Positions 1 through 8,806 are shown, counted from the stretch's first letter. The stretch: DNA of 64,000 bases from Neptunicella plasticusilytica (GCF_047922965.1 NZ_CP150481.1:1054001-1118000); one strand, 5' to 3'. Notes: generated by a model from the letters alone, not told the origin. Numbers and translations: made by a program.

Positions 1-33
1 ACAACAAACCACTACTCTTTGAACGACAAGAGG

Positions 34-1761
34 TTATGAGGGAACAGCTACTTCATCCTGATAAGCATACACTTTGTTACGCCCTGACTCTTTGCTGCGA
101 TACAAGGCTTGATCGGCGCAGGCAAACAATTTGTCTAAATCGTAACCGGCCTGGGCATTATGACTAATGCCAAAACTGGCGGTGATCTTAAACTGATGGC
201 CGGTTTCACTGGTACTGATATTGGCAATGGCTTGGCGGCAGGATTCCGCCAGCTGATTGGCTTTGTCGGTACCGCAACCCGGCAATAGAATAGCAAATTC
301 CTCGCCCCCCAGTCGACCAATAATATCATTGGCCCGGCACATCTTTTGTACGGCCAAAACGGCTTGCTTCAAAGCCCAGTCGCCGACCTGATGGCCATAG
401 TTATCATTAACTTGTTTAAAATGATCCAGATCGAACACAATAAAACTGACTTCCTGGCGGGTTTTCTGGCAGTAGTTCAGGCTTGTCTCGGCCTGACTGG
501 TAAAGTAGTGGCGGTTGCAAATACCGGTCAGTTCATCGGTTTGGGCAATTTTACGTAACATTTTATGGGTAATACGGCTCTTAATCAGCCAAATTATCGC
601 AATACCCAATAATAACACCGTGCAGGTTAATAAGAGTTGAGTATTACGAGTTCTTTCCGCTACCAACTCGGTTTGCGTCATTAGCAATTTGTTTTCTTTA
701 TTGAGCAGTTTTAACTGATTGTCACGGTCAATTTTGGCTTTTTGAATAGCCAGTTTTTGCGCCATTTTGTCGTCAAAATCACGTTTCTCTAGAGCTTTAA
801 ACTTTTTAAAAAAAACTAATGACTCTTGATAGTTTTTATTTCTCTCACTCAGTTGGGATAAGACTTTAAAAGCGACAAGATGAGAATAGTAAAAGTCATC
901 TGAAGAGTAGTTATTAATGATATCTTCAGCATAAGGGGCAGCGGATTCCAGATTGCCAGAGCCTTCATAGGCTTCGATTAGTAATGAAATAAAAAATGAA
1001 GTTAAACTCTGAAAATTTAAACTTTTAACGGTATCAATATTCTCCAATAGTATTTTCTGGGCGCGTTGGGGTTGTTTCTGGTCAATGTAGTACTGAGCGA
1101 GATTCGTAACTATAGCTTGTGCCAAAACTGTTTCACCAAGAGATTGGCAAAAACTGATAGCCTCTTTAAAGTTGTATTCTGTAATATTGCTATTAGATAG
1201 TTTTATGTCAGCATATAGCTTCTTATTCATTGCCGAACAAATTGTTCTATCATTTGAAGTCGTTTCAATTAAAAGTTGCGCGTGGCTTCGGGCACTCGAA
1301 TATTCTTGTATGTTGGTATAAAAAGAAATAGTGGCAATAGCCGCATAATCTTTAATGTTTATATCATCAATTTTGACCATTGCATGCCGTAACAATTCAA
1401 TGGTGGTAAAGGCCTTATTCCACTCGTGAAGACCAGAATAGCTATTTAATAAAGAGCTTAGCGCTCTGGTACGAATATCGCTAAATGGTGTGTTATTAGC
1501 AAGTGCTTCCATTTGTGAAATACCATTCTGAGTTTCTCCTTTCATTAAAGTCGAAAATGCCTTCAGGAATGAGTAAATGGCTTGCTGTTTTTCATTAAGC
1601 TGCTCGACCGGAATAGATGCAAGCAGTTGTGCTGATTCATCTGGTGCTGATGTTCTTAAATGATCAGCTTGTTTCAGGACATCATTTATGCCGTTCGCTA
1701 TAACCGTAAACGGGAAAAAGCATAGAAAAAGGAATACTGCTTGTATAAATAATTTATACAT
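34..1761 (-). CDS. TPR-containing, membrane-anchored diguanylate cyclase (GGDEF)
   Basis: Predicted to make c-di-GMP from two GTP. The 575-residue protein opens with a signal peptide (hydrophobic core to about residue 22, ending VIANG). A long helical, TPR-like periplasmic region runs to about residue 340, followed by a charged coiled coil, one membrane helix near 378-396 and a C-terminal GGDEF domain from about 410. The active-site motif GGEEF sits at about 485-489, and an RAND sequence five residues before it matches the RxxD inhibitory site, so the enzyme should be active and feedback-controlled. It starts 25 bases after the stop of the small peptide gene upstream, on the same strand, and could belong to that transcription unit. 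No strong Shine-Dalgarno precedes the ATG. The periplasmic ligand is unknown. Confidence 0.9.
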   Translation of the reverse strand: MYKLFIQAVFLFLCFFPFTVIANGINDVLKQADHLRTSAPDESAQLLASIPVEQLNEKQQAIYSFLKAFSTLMKGETQNGISQMEALANNTPFSDIRTRALSSLLNSYSGLHEWNKAFTTIELLRHAMVKIDDINIKDYAAIATISFYTNIQEYSSARSHAQLLIETTSNDRTICSAMNKKLYADIKLSNSNITEYNFKEAISFCQSLGETVLAQAIVTNLAQYYIDQKQPQRAQKILLENIDTVKSLNFQSLTSFFISLLIEAYEGSGNLESAAPYAEDIINNYSSDDFYYSHLVAFKVLSQLSERNKNYQESLVFFKKFKALEKRDFDDKMAQKLAIQKAKIDRDNQLKLLNKENKLLMTQTELVAERTRNTQLLLTCTVLLLGIAIIWLIKSRITHKMLRKIAQTDELTGICNRHYFTSQAETSLNYCQKTRQEVSFIVFDLDHFKQVNDNYGHQVGDWALKQAVLAVQKMCRANDIIGRLGGEEFAILLPGCGTDKANQLAESCRQAIANISTSETGHQFKITASFGISHNAQAGYDLDKLFACADQALYRSKESGRNKVYAYQDEVAVPS

Positions 1762-1775
1762 CTATTTCGCTAAAT

Positions 1776-1798
1776 CGCGATAACTGTCAGTTATCGCG
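1776..1798 (-). other. Perfect hairpin overlapping the stop codon of the small peptide gene
   Basis: The arms CGCGATAACT and AGTTATCGCG pair perfectly over 10 bases around a 3-base loop. The stop codon of the peptide gene at 1787-1963 lies at the loop. No T-run follows on the minus strand, so this is not a classic intrinsic terminator. It could stabilise the peptide mRNA 3' end, attenuate read-through into the GGDEF gene, or be an operator. The structure is seen; the role is inferred. Confidence 0.6.
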
Positions 1799-1963
1799 CT
1801 CATCTTCGTCCTCATCATCAGGACATTCATGCGTTAATGGAGGAATGACTTCGTCGTCACTTTGACCTAATTTTATCAGAGAGTCGAGATCATTTTGCGA
1901 TAAATCAGCTTTGTTGAAAGTTGAGTCTGCGCCCAATTTTTCCAAAAGTTGTATTGCTGTCAT
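1787..1963 (-). CDS. Candidate split-borosin precursor peptide (58 aa)
   Basis: This 58-residue gene begins 19 bases after the methyltransferase stop and has its own ribosome-binding site (AAAGGA, about 7 bases before ATG). The product starts MTAIQLLEKLGADS, continues with a short helical region (LSQNDLDSLIKLG), then a small hydrophobic patch VIPPLT at residues 39-44, a single Cys at 47 and a very acidic tail DDEDEDERDN. Split-borosin precursors such as Shewanella SonA have a small helical leader, recognised by the enzyme, followed by a C-terminal core that is N-methylated on the backbone. The leader here resembles that pattern (a LG-D motif near the N-terminus, then a second helix). The core and its methylation sites are inference, with V39, I40, L43 and T44 as candidates. 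The gene is short, but its placement, RBS and codon structure support it. Confidence 0.75.
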   Translation of the reverse strand: MTAIQLLEKLGADSTFNKADLSQNDLDSLIKLGQSDDEVIPPLTHECPDDEDEDERDN

Positions 1964-1982
1964 ATTGTTTTCCTTTGAATAC

Positions 1983-2786
1983 TTAAAGTTGTTGTTCTTG
2001 TAAATCCAGTGCAGCCAATCTATCTAATATTTTTTGGTTTTTCACCATTTTTTCGCTGGGCGGGATTACTAATGTAGTAATCAGCGACATTTCGGCCTGA
2101 GGCAGGTCTTTTAATGCCAGCCAGTCTATGCGCACATCATCCAGGGCGGTAAAGGGGCATTCATATAACGCCACCTGATGATCCAATGGATAATATTCAC
2201 CAAGAATATCCACCAATACCTGACGATAGGCCTCGCCAGTACTAAAGCGCTTAATAGTGGTATCGCCGGCAATGCCCACCTGCCATAAGATTAAATAAGC
2301 TGTGGGGTCGATACGGCGCTGGTATACCATTAACTGACTGGTTTCAAAATGCTGGCTGCCGACGCGGCCGGGATCAATATTTAAATCGGCATATAAACAA
2401 TCTTCGGCGGATACGCCTGCTTCCATATGCGCGGCGTAGCCTTCAGCACGCGCTTCCTTGATGACCCGATGCGGAGCCCAGGCAAATACCCCGGCATGGC
2501 CGTAAAAGGCCCCCACGACCTTTTTACCTTCTCGCACGGCGGCCAGCATGGTATCGACCATTTCCCTATAGGTAATTTGACGATGCTTGCCGGCAGCATA
2601 TAGGCCTTGCAAAGAATGGTAGTTGGGATTAATTTCGCTAATCCATTGCTCCACCAGAGCCGGATTACTGCCAAAAATAATATCCGCATGTTCAAGATAA
2701 CTGCGGCAGCGGGGGGTAAGGTGTGCGCCTAAAGTCATGCCGGTGCTGACAACCACAATACTGCCAGTGCTTTCTGACGTACTCAT
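1983..2786 (-). CDS. Borosin-type peptide alpha-N-methyltransferase (tetrapyrrole methylase fold)
   Basis: The 267-residue enzyme belongs to the SAM-dependent tetrapyrrole (corrin/porphyrin) methylase superfamily, but no cobalamin or sirohaem genes are nearby. It resembles the stand-alone borosin methyltransferase SonM of Shewanella along its length. Shared blocks are a glycine-rich N-terminus (GSIVVVSTGM), RSYLEHADIIF, the SAM-site motif GHAGVF (96-101; GHPGVF in relatives), VSAEDCLYADLNIDPG (125-140) and ILWQVGIAG. Y63, R69 and Y73 have the Y-x5-R-x3-Y spacing of the catalytic residues known from the fungal borosin enzyme OphMA (Y66, R72, Y76). Unlike OphMA, the substrate is not fused, so it should act in trans on the peptide encoded immediately downstream. 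Family call is strong; the peptide substrate is inferred. Confidence 0.85.
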   Translation of the reverse strand: MSTSESTGSIVVVSTGMTLGAHLTPRCRSYLEHADIIFGSNPALVEQWISEINPNYHSLQGLYAAGKHRQITYREMVDTMLAAVREGKKVVGAFYGHAGVFAWAPHRVIKEARAEGYAAHMEAGVSAEDCLYADLNIDPGRVGSQHFETSQLMVYQRRIDPTAYLILWQVGIAGDTTIKRFSTGEAYRQVLVDILGEYYPLDHQVALYECPFTALDDVRIDWLALKDLPQAEMSLITTLVIPPSEKMVKNQKILDRLAALDLQEQQL

Positions 2787-3190
2787 TTTTTGTGTATATC
2801 CATTTCGATGTAACGGGTTGATTAAAATAAATTTTCACAACCACAATAATGTAGGCCGAGATACTACCGAGTATATTGGCATTTTACTAAATAATTGTGA
2901 TCAGACTTGTTGTAGCCGTTTTATCTTTATTGCTTCGAATCTGGAGCGCCAATTTGCTATTCAGCTCCTTGAGTCAGTAAAAAGATGGAGACGGATGTAT
3001 AAGATGTATAAAACGTTTATTTGTGCGAAAAAACGGCCAAACGGAATTGAATAGTTATGCATTAATGGATAAATTGTACCGGCAATAACCGGCTATTATA
3101 TGGCCAGTTTCTATTTCGATATGCAATCCCGAAGGATAAACCTCATTTGTCACTGATGAAACATCATCATGACAGTAGTAAGAGAGTGGT
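2787..3190. other. Divergent intergenic region, no gene seen
   Basis: This stretch of about 400 bases lies between the divergent methyltransferase and diguanylate cyclase genes and should hold promoters for both. It is AT-rich. Open frames crossing it run antisense into the methyltransferase and look unlike proteins. A short direct repeat (gatgtataa twice near 2994-3010) is the only pattern I noticed. Confidence 0.5.
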
Positions 3191-4216
3191 ATGAAAGGGC
3201 AACTCACACAGAATTTGCAGCACCGTCGCGATGTGATGCGTTTGTTGCTACTGATCACTTTTTTCGGTGGTTGTGTTTTTTCGGTGATTAATTTTTATCG
3301 GGGTCTGATGCCCTTAGCGATACTGGAAATAAGTTACGGACTTTTCTCGCTTGTTTTGTTACGTATCGTGCCTACCACAGCCAATTTGCATAAATGGATA
3401 CTGGTTTATCTGCTACCTTTTTTTACCATTATGATGTATGCCTTGGCCCGGCCTAATGCGTCCGAGGCGATCTTTGCCTGGATACTCACCATTCCGGTGA
3501 TTTCTTATTTGCTGATGGGACGCAAACATGGATTTTGGTGTTCTGCTTTTTTTATTGTTATTGGTATTTCGGTGTTTCATTGGCGATTTATGGATAAGGA
3601 TATTGGTCTGAATATCGCTACCTCGCTGAATGTGATCCTTAGCTCCTGCTTGATGATGACCTTTGCCCATATCTATGAGCGTAACCGGGAACAAAATGAA
3701 GAGCGACTGATTGAACTGGCCGGTACCGACAGGCTGACCGGTTTGGCCAATCGAATGAAGCTAACTGAAGCCTTTCAGCATTTGAGTGCTTATGCCAAGC
3801 GGCACCAGTCGCCTTTAGTGATGGTATTAATTGATCTGGACTATTTTAAAAATATTAATGATCAATACGGTCATCATGTGGGGGACTTGGCTTTATGTCA
3901 TGTGGCTGACTTCCTTAAAGCACGAGTCCGTCAGACCGATATTCTGGCGCGTTTTGGCGGAGAAGAGTTTGCCTTATTGATGGTAGGCGCCAGTTTGCGT
4001 GAAAGCTATCAGCAAGTCGATTCACTACGTCAGCAACTGATGCAAACCCCGCTCCTGACAGAGCAAACAGAAATACTCATCAACTTCAGTGCTGGTATCG
4101 CTATTTTTGGTGATGATGGCATGGAGCTGAATGAGTTGCTTGCCAAAGCCGACAATCGCCTGTATTTGGCCAAGCGCAATGGCCGCAATCAGGTTGTGGC
4201 GCAAGATCAGATATAA
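3191..4216 (+). CDS. Integral-membrane diguanylate cyclase (GGDEF)
   Basis: The 341-residue protein has about six hydrophobic helices in residues 15-165, a short linker and a C-terminal GGDEF domain from about 180. The active site reads GGEEF and is preceded at the usual five-residue spacing by RQTD, an intact RxxD inhibitory site, so product-inhibited c-di-GMP synthesis is expected. The membrane part is a compact sensor of a kind I cannot assign to a named MASE family. It is transcribed divergently from the borosin-like unit and stands alone. It is the second of three c-di-GMP-related proteins in the window. Confidence 0.92.
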   Translation: MKGQLTQNLQHRRDVMRLLLLITFFGGCVFSVINFYRGLMPLAILEISYGLFSLVLLRIVPTTANLHKWILVYLLPFFTIMMYALARPNASEAIFAWILTIPVISYLLMGRKHGFWCSAFFIVIGISVFHWRFMDKDIGLNIATSLNVILSSCLMMTFAHIYERNREQNEERLIELAGTDRLTGLANRMKLTEAFQHLSAYAKRHQSPLVMVLIDLDYFKNINDQYGHHVGDLALCHVADFLKARVRQTDILARFGGEEFALLMVGASLRESYQQVDSLRQQLMQTPLLTEQTEILINFSAGIAIFGDDGMELNELLAKADNRLYLAKRNGRNQVVAQDQI

Positions 4217-4252
4217 GTTCTGATCTTTCCATTCCCAGATTAAGCAATAATT

Positions 4253-5545
4253 TTATTCGCTGCTGCGCTTGCCTTTATTTTTGCTATCACGATGACGCAC
4301 TTTAGGCTCTTTATTGGGAGTCGCCGGGCGAGCGCCTTTTTTCTTTAGCTTGGTTTTTTTCGCTTTGGCGGTTTTAGGTTTCTTTTTAATTTTAGGTGGA
4401 CGCGGCTCTTTGTTTTGCGGGCGTAAGTCTTCAATAATCCGGCGTTTTAAATTTTGCTCGGTATAACGTTCAATTTTACGCAACAACTCAATATCATGGG
4501 CTTCGACCAAGGAAATGGCGGTGCCTTTTTTACCGGCACGGCCAGTACGGCCAATACGATGCACGTAAACATCGGCTTTATACGGCATATCAAAGTTAAT
4601 TACGTGGCTAACATTAGGTACATCAATACCACGAGCAGCGACATCGGTAGCGATTAATACTTTGACCTCACCGGCTTTAAAACGCGCCAATGCCAAGTTG
4701 CGTTTATCCTGAGGCATTTCACCCTGCAAATAGCAGTTTTCAATGCCGCTACTTTGCAGGTTGTCTTTGAGAGCCATCAAGCTTTCACGGGTTTTGACAA
4801 ACACAATGGCGGTGTCGGCCTGATTTTTTAAGATGCTCACCAGCAAGTTGTACTTGTGCTTCCAGTTATCGGCTAAATGCGCCCATTGATGGATTTTGGC
4901 ATGTTCTTTACGGCTCGGCTCGGCTTCTAATGTTACCGGATCGTTGAGTATTTCTTTGGCAAAACGGGCAACGCCGCCGCCTTCCAGTGTGGCGGAAAAC
5001 AACATACTTTGTTTACGCCAGCGCGCTTCGGCCGAGATTTGATTCACCACGGTAGAAAAACCCATATCCAACATGCGATCGGCTTCATCCAGAATAAACA
5101 CTTCAATATCACGGCAATCAAAGCTTTCGGTTTCGATATGCTCAAACAAGCGTCCAGGGGTGGCCACCAGAATATCCAGGTTACTTTCCAGTAAATCACG
5201 GTCGGTACCGTAATTGATCCCGCCGGTAATAACGCCACATTTAAGTTGGGTGTGTTTGGCAATGGCCAAGGCTTGCTCGTAAACCTGCAAAGCCAGCTCG
5301 CGGGTCGGTTCCAAAATAAGTACCCGTGTGGAGCCCGGATCGCGGCGTGGAAAATCCAGCAAAAACTGACAAGCAGGCAACAAAAATGCCGCCGTTTTAC
5401 CGGTACCAGTGGGCGCTGAGGCCAAAATGTCTTTGGTTTCCATGGCGGCGGGAATAACCAATTGCTGAATACTGGTGGGCGTAGTAAAGCCCATTTCGGC
5501 CACTGCCTGGCACAATTCGTCGTCTAATTCCAATTCGGAAAACAT
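4253..5545 (-). CDS. srmB: DEAD-box RNA helicase SrmB
   Basis: ATP-dependent RNA helicase; E. coli SrmB assists early assembly of the 50S ribosomal subunit. The protein shows Walker A (APTGTGKTAAF), PTRELA, the DEAD motif within ILDEADRMLDMGF, SATLEG and HRIGRTGRAG. The N-terminus MFSELELDDEL aligns with the SrmB start, so I place the ATG at 5545 (430 aa). An upstream in-frame ATG at 5599 would add an unrelated hydrophobic leader. The last 70 residues are rich in Lys and Arg and end KVRHRDSKNKGKR, close to the E. coli SrmB tail (KKRHRDTKNIGKR) and likely RNA-binding. Confidence 0.94.
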   Translation of the reverse strand: MFSELELDDELCQAVAEMGFTTPTSIQQLVIPAAMETKDILASAPTGTGKTAAFLLPACQFLLDFPRRDPGSTRVLILEPTRELALQVYEQALAIAKHTQLKCGVITGGINYGTDRDLLESNLDILVATPGRLFEHIETESFDCRDIEVFILDEADRMLDMGFSTVVNQISAEARWRKQSMLFSATLEGGGVARFAKEILNDPVTLEAEPSRKEHAKIHQWAHLADNWKHKYNLLVSILKNQADTAIVFVKTRESLMALKDNLQSSGIENCYLQGEMPQDKRNLALARFKAGEVKVLIATDVAARGIDVPNVSHVINFDMPYKADVYVHRIGRTGRAGKKGTAISLVEAHDIELLRKIERYTEQNLKRRIIEDLRPQNKEPRPPKIKKKPKTAKAKKTKLKKKGARPATPNKEPKVRHRDSKNKGKRSSE

Positions 5546-5757
5546 GTTAATCACAAGCAAAAGAAATAATGCCGGCATTATATACGTAAATAACCCCAAC
5601 GCGGCATAAATCAGTCAATTAAACACAAATCAAAGTGATCAAAAAGGTTATTTTGTCAGCGCTATGTAGGCATTGTTAATTAACGTAAACGCAAAAATAA
5701 CAAACGGATTACATACGAATAGATCTTTCTAATTCAATCGGATATCTTCCGAGGAAT

Positions 5758-5771
5758 ACTTGTATACAAGT
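5758..5771. promoter_or_regulatory. Palindrome ACTTGTATACAAGT upstream of the TonB receptor
   Basis: A perfect 14-base palindrome lies about 95 bases before the receptor start. Its core TTGTATACAA has the TNGTNNACNA form typical of operators bound by FadR/FCD-type GntR regulators. One such regulator is encoded at 15522-16274. The site is seen; the pairing is inference. Confidence 0.5.
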
Positions 5772-5864
5772 TTCATTGCCGCAGCAAATCTTATGGATTT
5801 AGCTGCTTTCCCTTACGTGCAAGTTGTAAAGCTCAAAATGACACTATTAATAACCAATAGGTGA

Positions 5865-8756
5865 ATGATGAAGAATTCAGTTCCTTTCAAGCTAAGCAAA
5901 AAATCCTTTCTGTTATTGAGTATTGTGGCTGCAAGTGCAGCGGCTCAGGATGCGCCAAATGCTGGCGAAAATAATGATCCTGAAGAGGTAATCGAAGTAA
6001 AGGGCTATCGTGGTAGCCTGCTAAACTCCACCAACGCCAAGCGCGATTCCAACGGTTTCAGCGATGAAGTCTTTGCCGATGATATCGGTAAGATGCCAAG
6101 CCTAAATTTGGCTGAATCGCTAGCACGTATCCCCGGGGTAAAAATCAATCGTGAAGTCAGCGGTGAAGGGCAACAAATTTCGGTACGGGGTTTAGGTCCT
6201 GGCTTTACCAAAATTGTATTAAACGGTAACTCCATGTCGGTAGCGTCAACGGGTAGCCTGGATGCTGGTAACAGTGATCGCCAAGTGGATCTGGATTTGT
6301 TCCCCACTGAACTGTTTAGTAGCCTGTCGGTTGCTAAAACCGCCACCGCTAATCAGATTGAAGGTGGAGTTTCCGGTTATGTGAATATGCGTACCGCTCG
6401 TGCTTCAGAAATGGGTGAAGGACAGCATGTTCGTTTCTCGCTTGATGGCGCTTACAAAGAAACCCAGGGCGATGTGAGTCCTAAAGCGGCCTTTACCTAC
6501 AGCTATTCGACTGACAAGTTCGGTGCACTTTTTACTATTGTGGGTAAAAGAGCCAAAACCCGTGTGGATGGGTTTGAACAGGATGCCAACTTCCAGAACG
6601 GTTGTGTAGCGGAATGGAGCGAAGGCACAGCTGGTTGTGTGGCAGGCAGCACTGGCTGGAACAATTTCCAGTACACCAATATCGCGTCAGCCGATTATGC
6701 AGCTTCGCATTCCGGTGTGAATGCCGGTGATATGCTGGATATTAATCAGGTCTCAGGGTTAAGCGATGACCAACTGGATAATATGGGCATGCCACGTATT
6801 GCCCGTATGATGACCATGGGCGGCACCAAGGATTCGGTTTCGGCGCTAGTTTCCTTTGAATACAAACCGAACGAAGACATGAACTTGGCGCTGGATGTGA
6901 TTAAAGCGGATTCGGATTACAAAGCCGAACGTACCGAAGCGATGCTGATTTATCGTAACAACTATTTGCAATATGATTTGGCCTGGTTACCGGAAAATAT
7001 TCAAACCGTAGATCGTGGTGACGGTGAGCGTATTGTCAGCGGTACATTCTATGGCGCGCGTCCTTGGGTTGGTACACGCCAGTATGATGAAGAGTTGTCT
7101 TTTCTGAGCATTATGCCCAGCTTCAGCTGGTACGTATCGGATGACTTCAAGGTGGATATTTCTGCCAGTCGTACCGAGTCCGATTTTGATCGTGACGAAC
7201 CTTATGTGTTGTATTTTGGCCCTCAAGGGACGGTTAATTTTGCCTATGATAATGGCAGCATTGTACCCACTATGGGCTTTAGCGGAGATTTAAGCACAGC
7301 CTCAAATGACTGGAGTTTGGTAGCAGGGCCAGGTGCTGAAGGTGATGTGCAATCCATGGATTTACGTTTTGCCCGCGGTTCTCGCCAAAATAAAACCACT
7401 GGTTTCCACGCTGATTTTGCCTGGGGTGAAGATCCTACTCGTAACGGTATTTTGTTCGGTTTTGCTGCGGATAAAATGGAATCTAACTCACAGGGTTATA
7501 GTGGTTCCGGTTATGGTGATTACATCTTGGCTAACCAGCCCAATATCGCCGACAACTTTGGTCAGTATTTAGTCGATGCCAAAGTGACGGATTTGGGTAA
7601 AAATATCGATGGTTATCAGGGCTTAAATGGCATTGTGGGCCTCGACTGGAACAAGTTTAAAAACGATATCAACTACGCCGGTTTTGAACCAGAACCCAGT
7701 ACCGGAAACCAGTTTGGTGGCAGTGTCGGGAATATTGTCGAAAAAGTCACGGCGGTTTATTTTGAAATTAATACCGAAACTGAAGTCGCGGGTCGTCCAC
7801 TGCGCACCAACAGTGGTTTGCGTTATGTAGACACTAAGCAGGATATATCCACCTTAAATGGTGAAGCGAGTACTGACTATAGCCGTTTATTACCTTCTTT
7901 CAGCGCAGTGTATGACGTCACTGATGATGTAAAACTCAGAGCCAGCGCTTCGCGCAGCTTAACTCGTGCTAATCCGTCCAAAATGTATCCCAACACTAAC
8001 TGGACCTCAGCCGGGATTGAAACTATTGATACCGGTAACCCTGCATTGGCACCCTTTGAAGCGACTAACTTCGATTTTGGTGGAGAATACTACTTCAGTG
8101 ATTTGGGCTATGTGGGCTTAAATTTCTATCAAAAAGATATCGTCGGCTTTACCCGCACTGAAAGCACCTTGGTACAATTTGCCGACCTGGTTGACTGGGG
8201 CGTGGATATCACCGATTTAAGCTCCATCCAGGAAGAGCAGTTAGCTAACTGCGGTGGAATCAACTCCGATCAGTGTATTACCAACGTGAGTGCTGCGGTA
8301 AACATTAAAGGCATGGTAAAACTGACCGGTATCGAAGCAATTTGGGTACAGCCGCTTGATTTCATCGTGTCAGGTCTGGGTTTTAATGCCAGTGCGAATA
8401 AGATCAGTCAGGATGCGGACGAAGGCACCCAAATTACCGGGATTTCCGATTCCCATAACTTGACGGTGTACTATGAGAATGATGCTTTCCAGACACGCAT
8501 TACCTACTATCACCAGGATGGAGCGGATAGTGGCGATATCTGGGGAACACCTCTGTTTTCACGTGATAGAAGCCAGGTTGATGTTTCGGCCAGTTATTTA
8601 TTGCCAGTGGCAACAGATTACGACTTAACAGTTAGCTTTGACGCCTATAATCTGACCAATGAACCTATCTCGACTTATCTGGAAGATGATAGCCAGACAT
8701 TCCGCGCCTACTTCCCGGGGGCAACCTATAATGTTGGGATCAGCGGCAAGTTTTAG
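5865..8756 (+). CDS. TonB-dependent outer-membrane receptor
   Basis: The 963-residue protein is a ligand-gated outer-membrane transporter energised by TonB-ExbBD. It has a signal peptide ending ASAAAQ, a TonB-box-like segment (EEVIEVKGY), a plug domain with IPGVKINREVSGEGQQISVRG, and a long beta-barrel ending in the aromatic-terminated strand YNVGISGKF. The plug resembles the large TonB receptor subfamily common in Xanthomonas, Caulobacter and marine Alteromonadales, which often takes up oligosaccharides. Two Cys pairs (near 248/258 and 797/806) may form loop disulfides. It is a single-gene unit with a strong terminator behind it. The thiamine operon lies next door but has its own riboswitch, which this gene lacks. 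Substrate not identifiable from sequence. Confidence 0.92.
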   Translation: MMKNSVPFKLSKKSFLLLSIVAASAAAQDAPNAGENNDPEEVIEVKGYRGSLLNSTNAKRDSNGFSDEVFADDIGKMPSLNLAESLARIPGVKINREVSGEGQQISVRGLGPGFTKIVLNGNSMSVASTGSLDAGNSDRQVDLDLFPTELFSSLSVAKTATANQIEGGVSGYVNMRTARASEMGEGQHVRFSLDGAYKETQGDVSPKAAFTYSYSTDKFGALFTIVGKRAKTRVDGFEQDANFQNGCVAEWSEGTAGCVAGSTGWNNFQYTNIASADYAASHSGVNAGDMLDINQVSGLSDDQLDNMGMPRIARMMTMGGTKDSVSALVSFEYKPNEDMNLALDVIKADSDYKAERTEAMLIYRNNYLQYDLAWLPENIQTVDRGDGERIVSGTFYGARPWVGTRQYDEELSFLSIMPSFSWYVSDDFKVDISASRTESDFDRDEPYVLYFGPQGTVNFAYDNGSIVPTMGFSGDLSTASNDWSLVAGPGAEGDVQSMDLRFARGSRQNKTTGFHADFAWGEDPTRNGILFGFAADKMESNSQGYSGSGYGDYILANQPNIADNFGQYLVDAKVTDLGKNIDGYQGLNGIVGLDWNKFKNDINYAGFEPEPSTGNQFGGSVGNIVEKVTAVYFEINTETEVAGRPLRTNSGLRYVDTKQDISTLNGEASTDYSRLLPSFSAVYDVTDDVKLRASASRSLTRANPSKMYPNTNWTSAGIETIDTGNPALAPFEATNFDFGGEYYFSDLGYVGLNFYQKDIVGFTRTESTLVQFADLVDWGVDITDLSSIQEEQLANCGGINSDQCITNVSAAVNIKGMVKLTGIEAIWVQPLDFIVSGLGFNASANKISQDADEGTQITGISDSHNLTVYYENDAFQTRITYYHQDGADSGDIWGTPLFSRDRSQVDVSASYLLPVATDYDLTVSFDAYNLTNEPISTYLEDDSQTFRAYFPGATYNVGISGKF

Positions 8757-8779
8757 TCTCACATAACATGGCATTGTCG

Positions 8780-8806
8780 AGCCCCGATTTATCGGGGCTT
8801 TTTTTA
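8780..8806. terminator. Intrinsic terminator between the TonB receptor and thiF
   Basis: AGCCCCGAT, a TT loop and ATCGGGGCT form a 9-base perfect stem followed by a T-run on the plus strand. The convergent genes end on either side, so it may also help stop the thi operon. Confidence 0.9.

Noticed and set aside
1983..2786. Cobalamin or sirohaem biosynthesis methylase
   Set aside because: Same superfamily, but the catalytic spacing and blocks match borosin enzymes better, and no corrin or haem genes are nearby.
2737..3054. Plus-strand open frame of about 105 codons overlapping the methyltransferase start
   Set aside because: It runs antisense into a well-supported gene, has no RBS and no protein-like pattern.
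5865..8756. Thiamine-precursor TonB receptor
   Set aside because: It neighbours the thi operon but has no TPP riboswitch and lies on the opposite strand with its own terminator.
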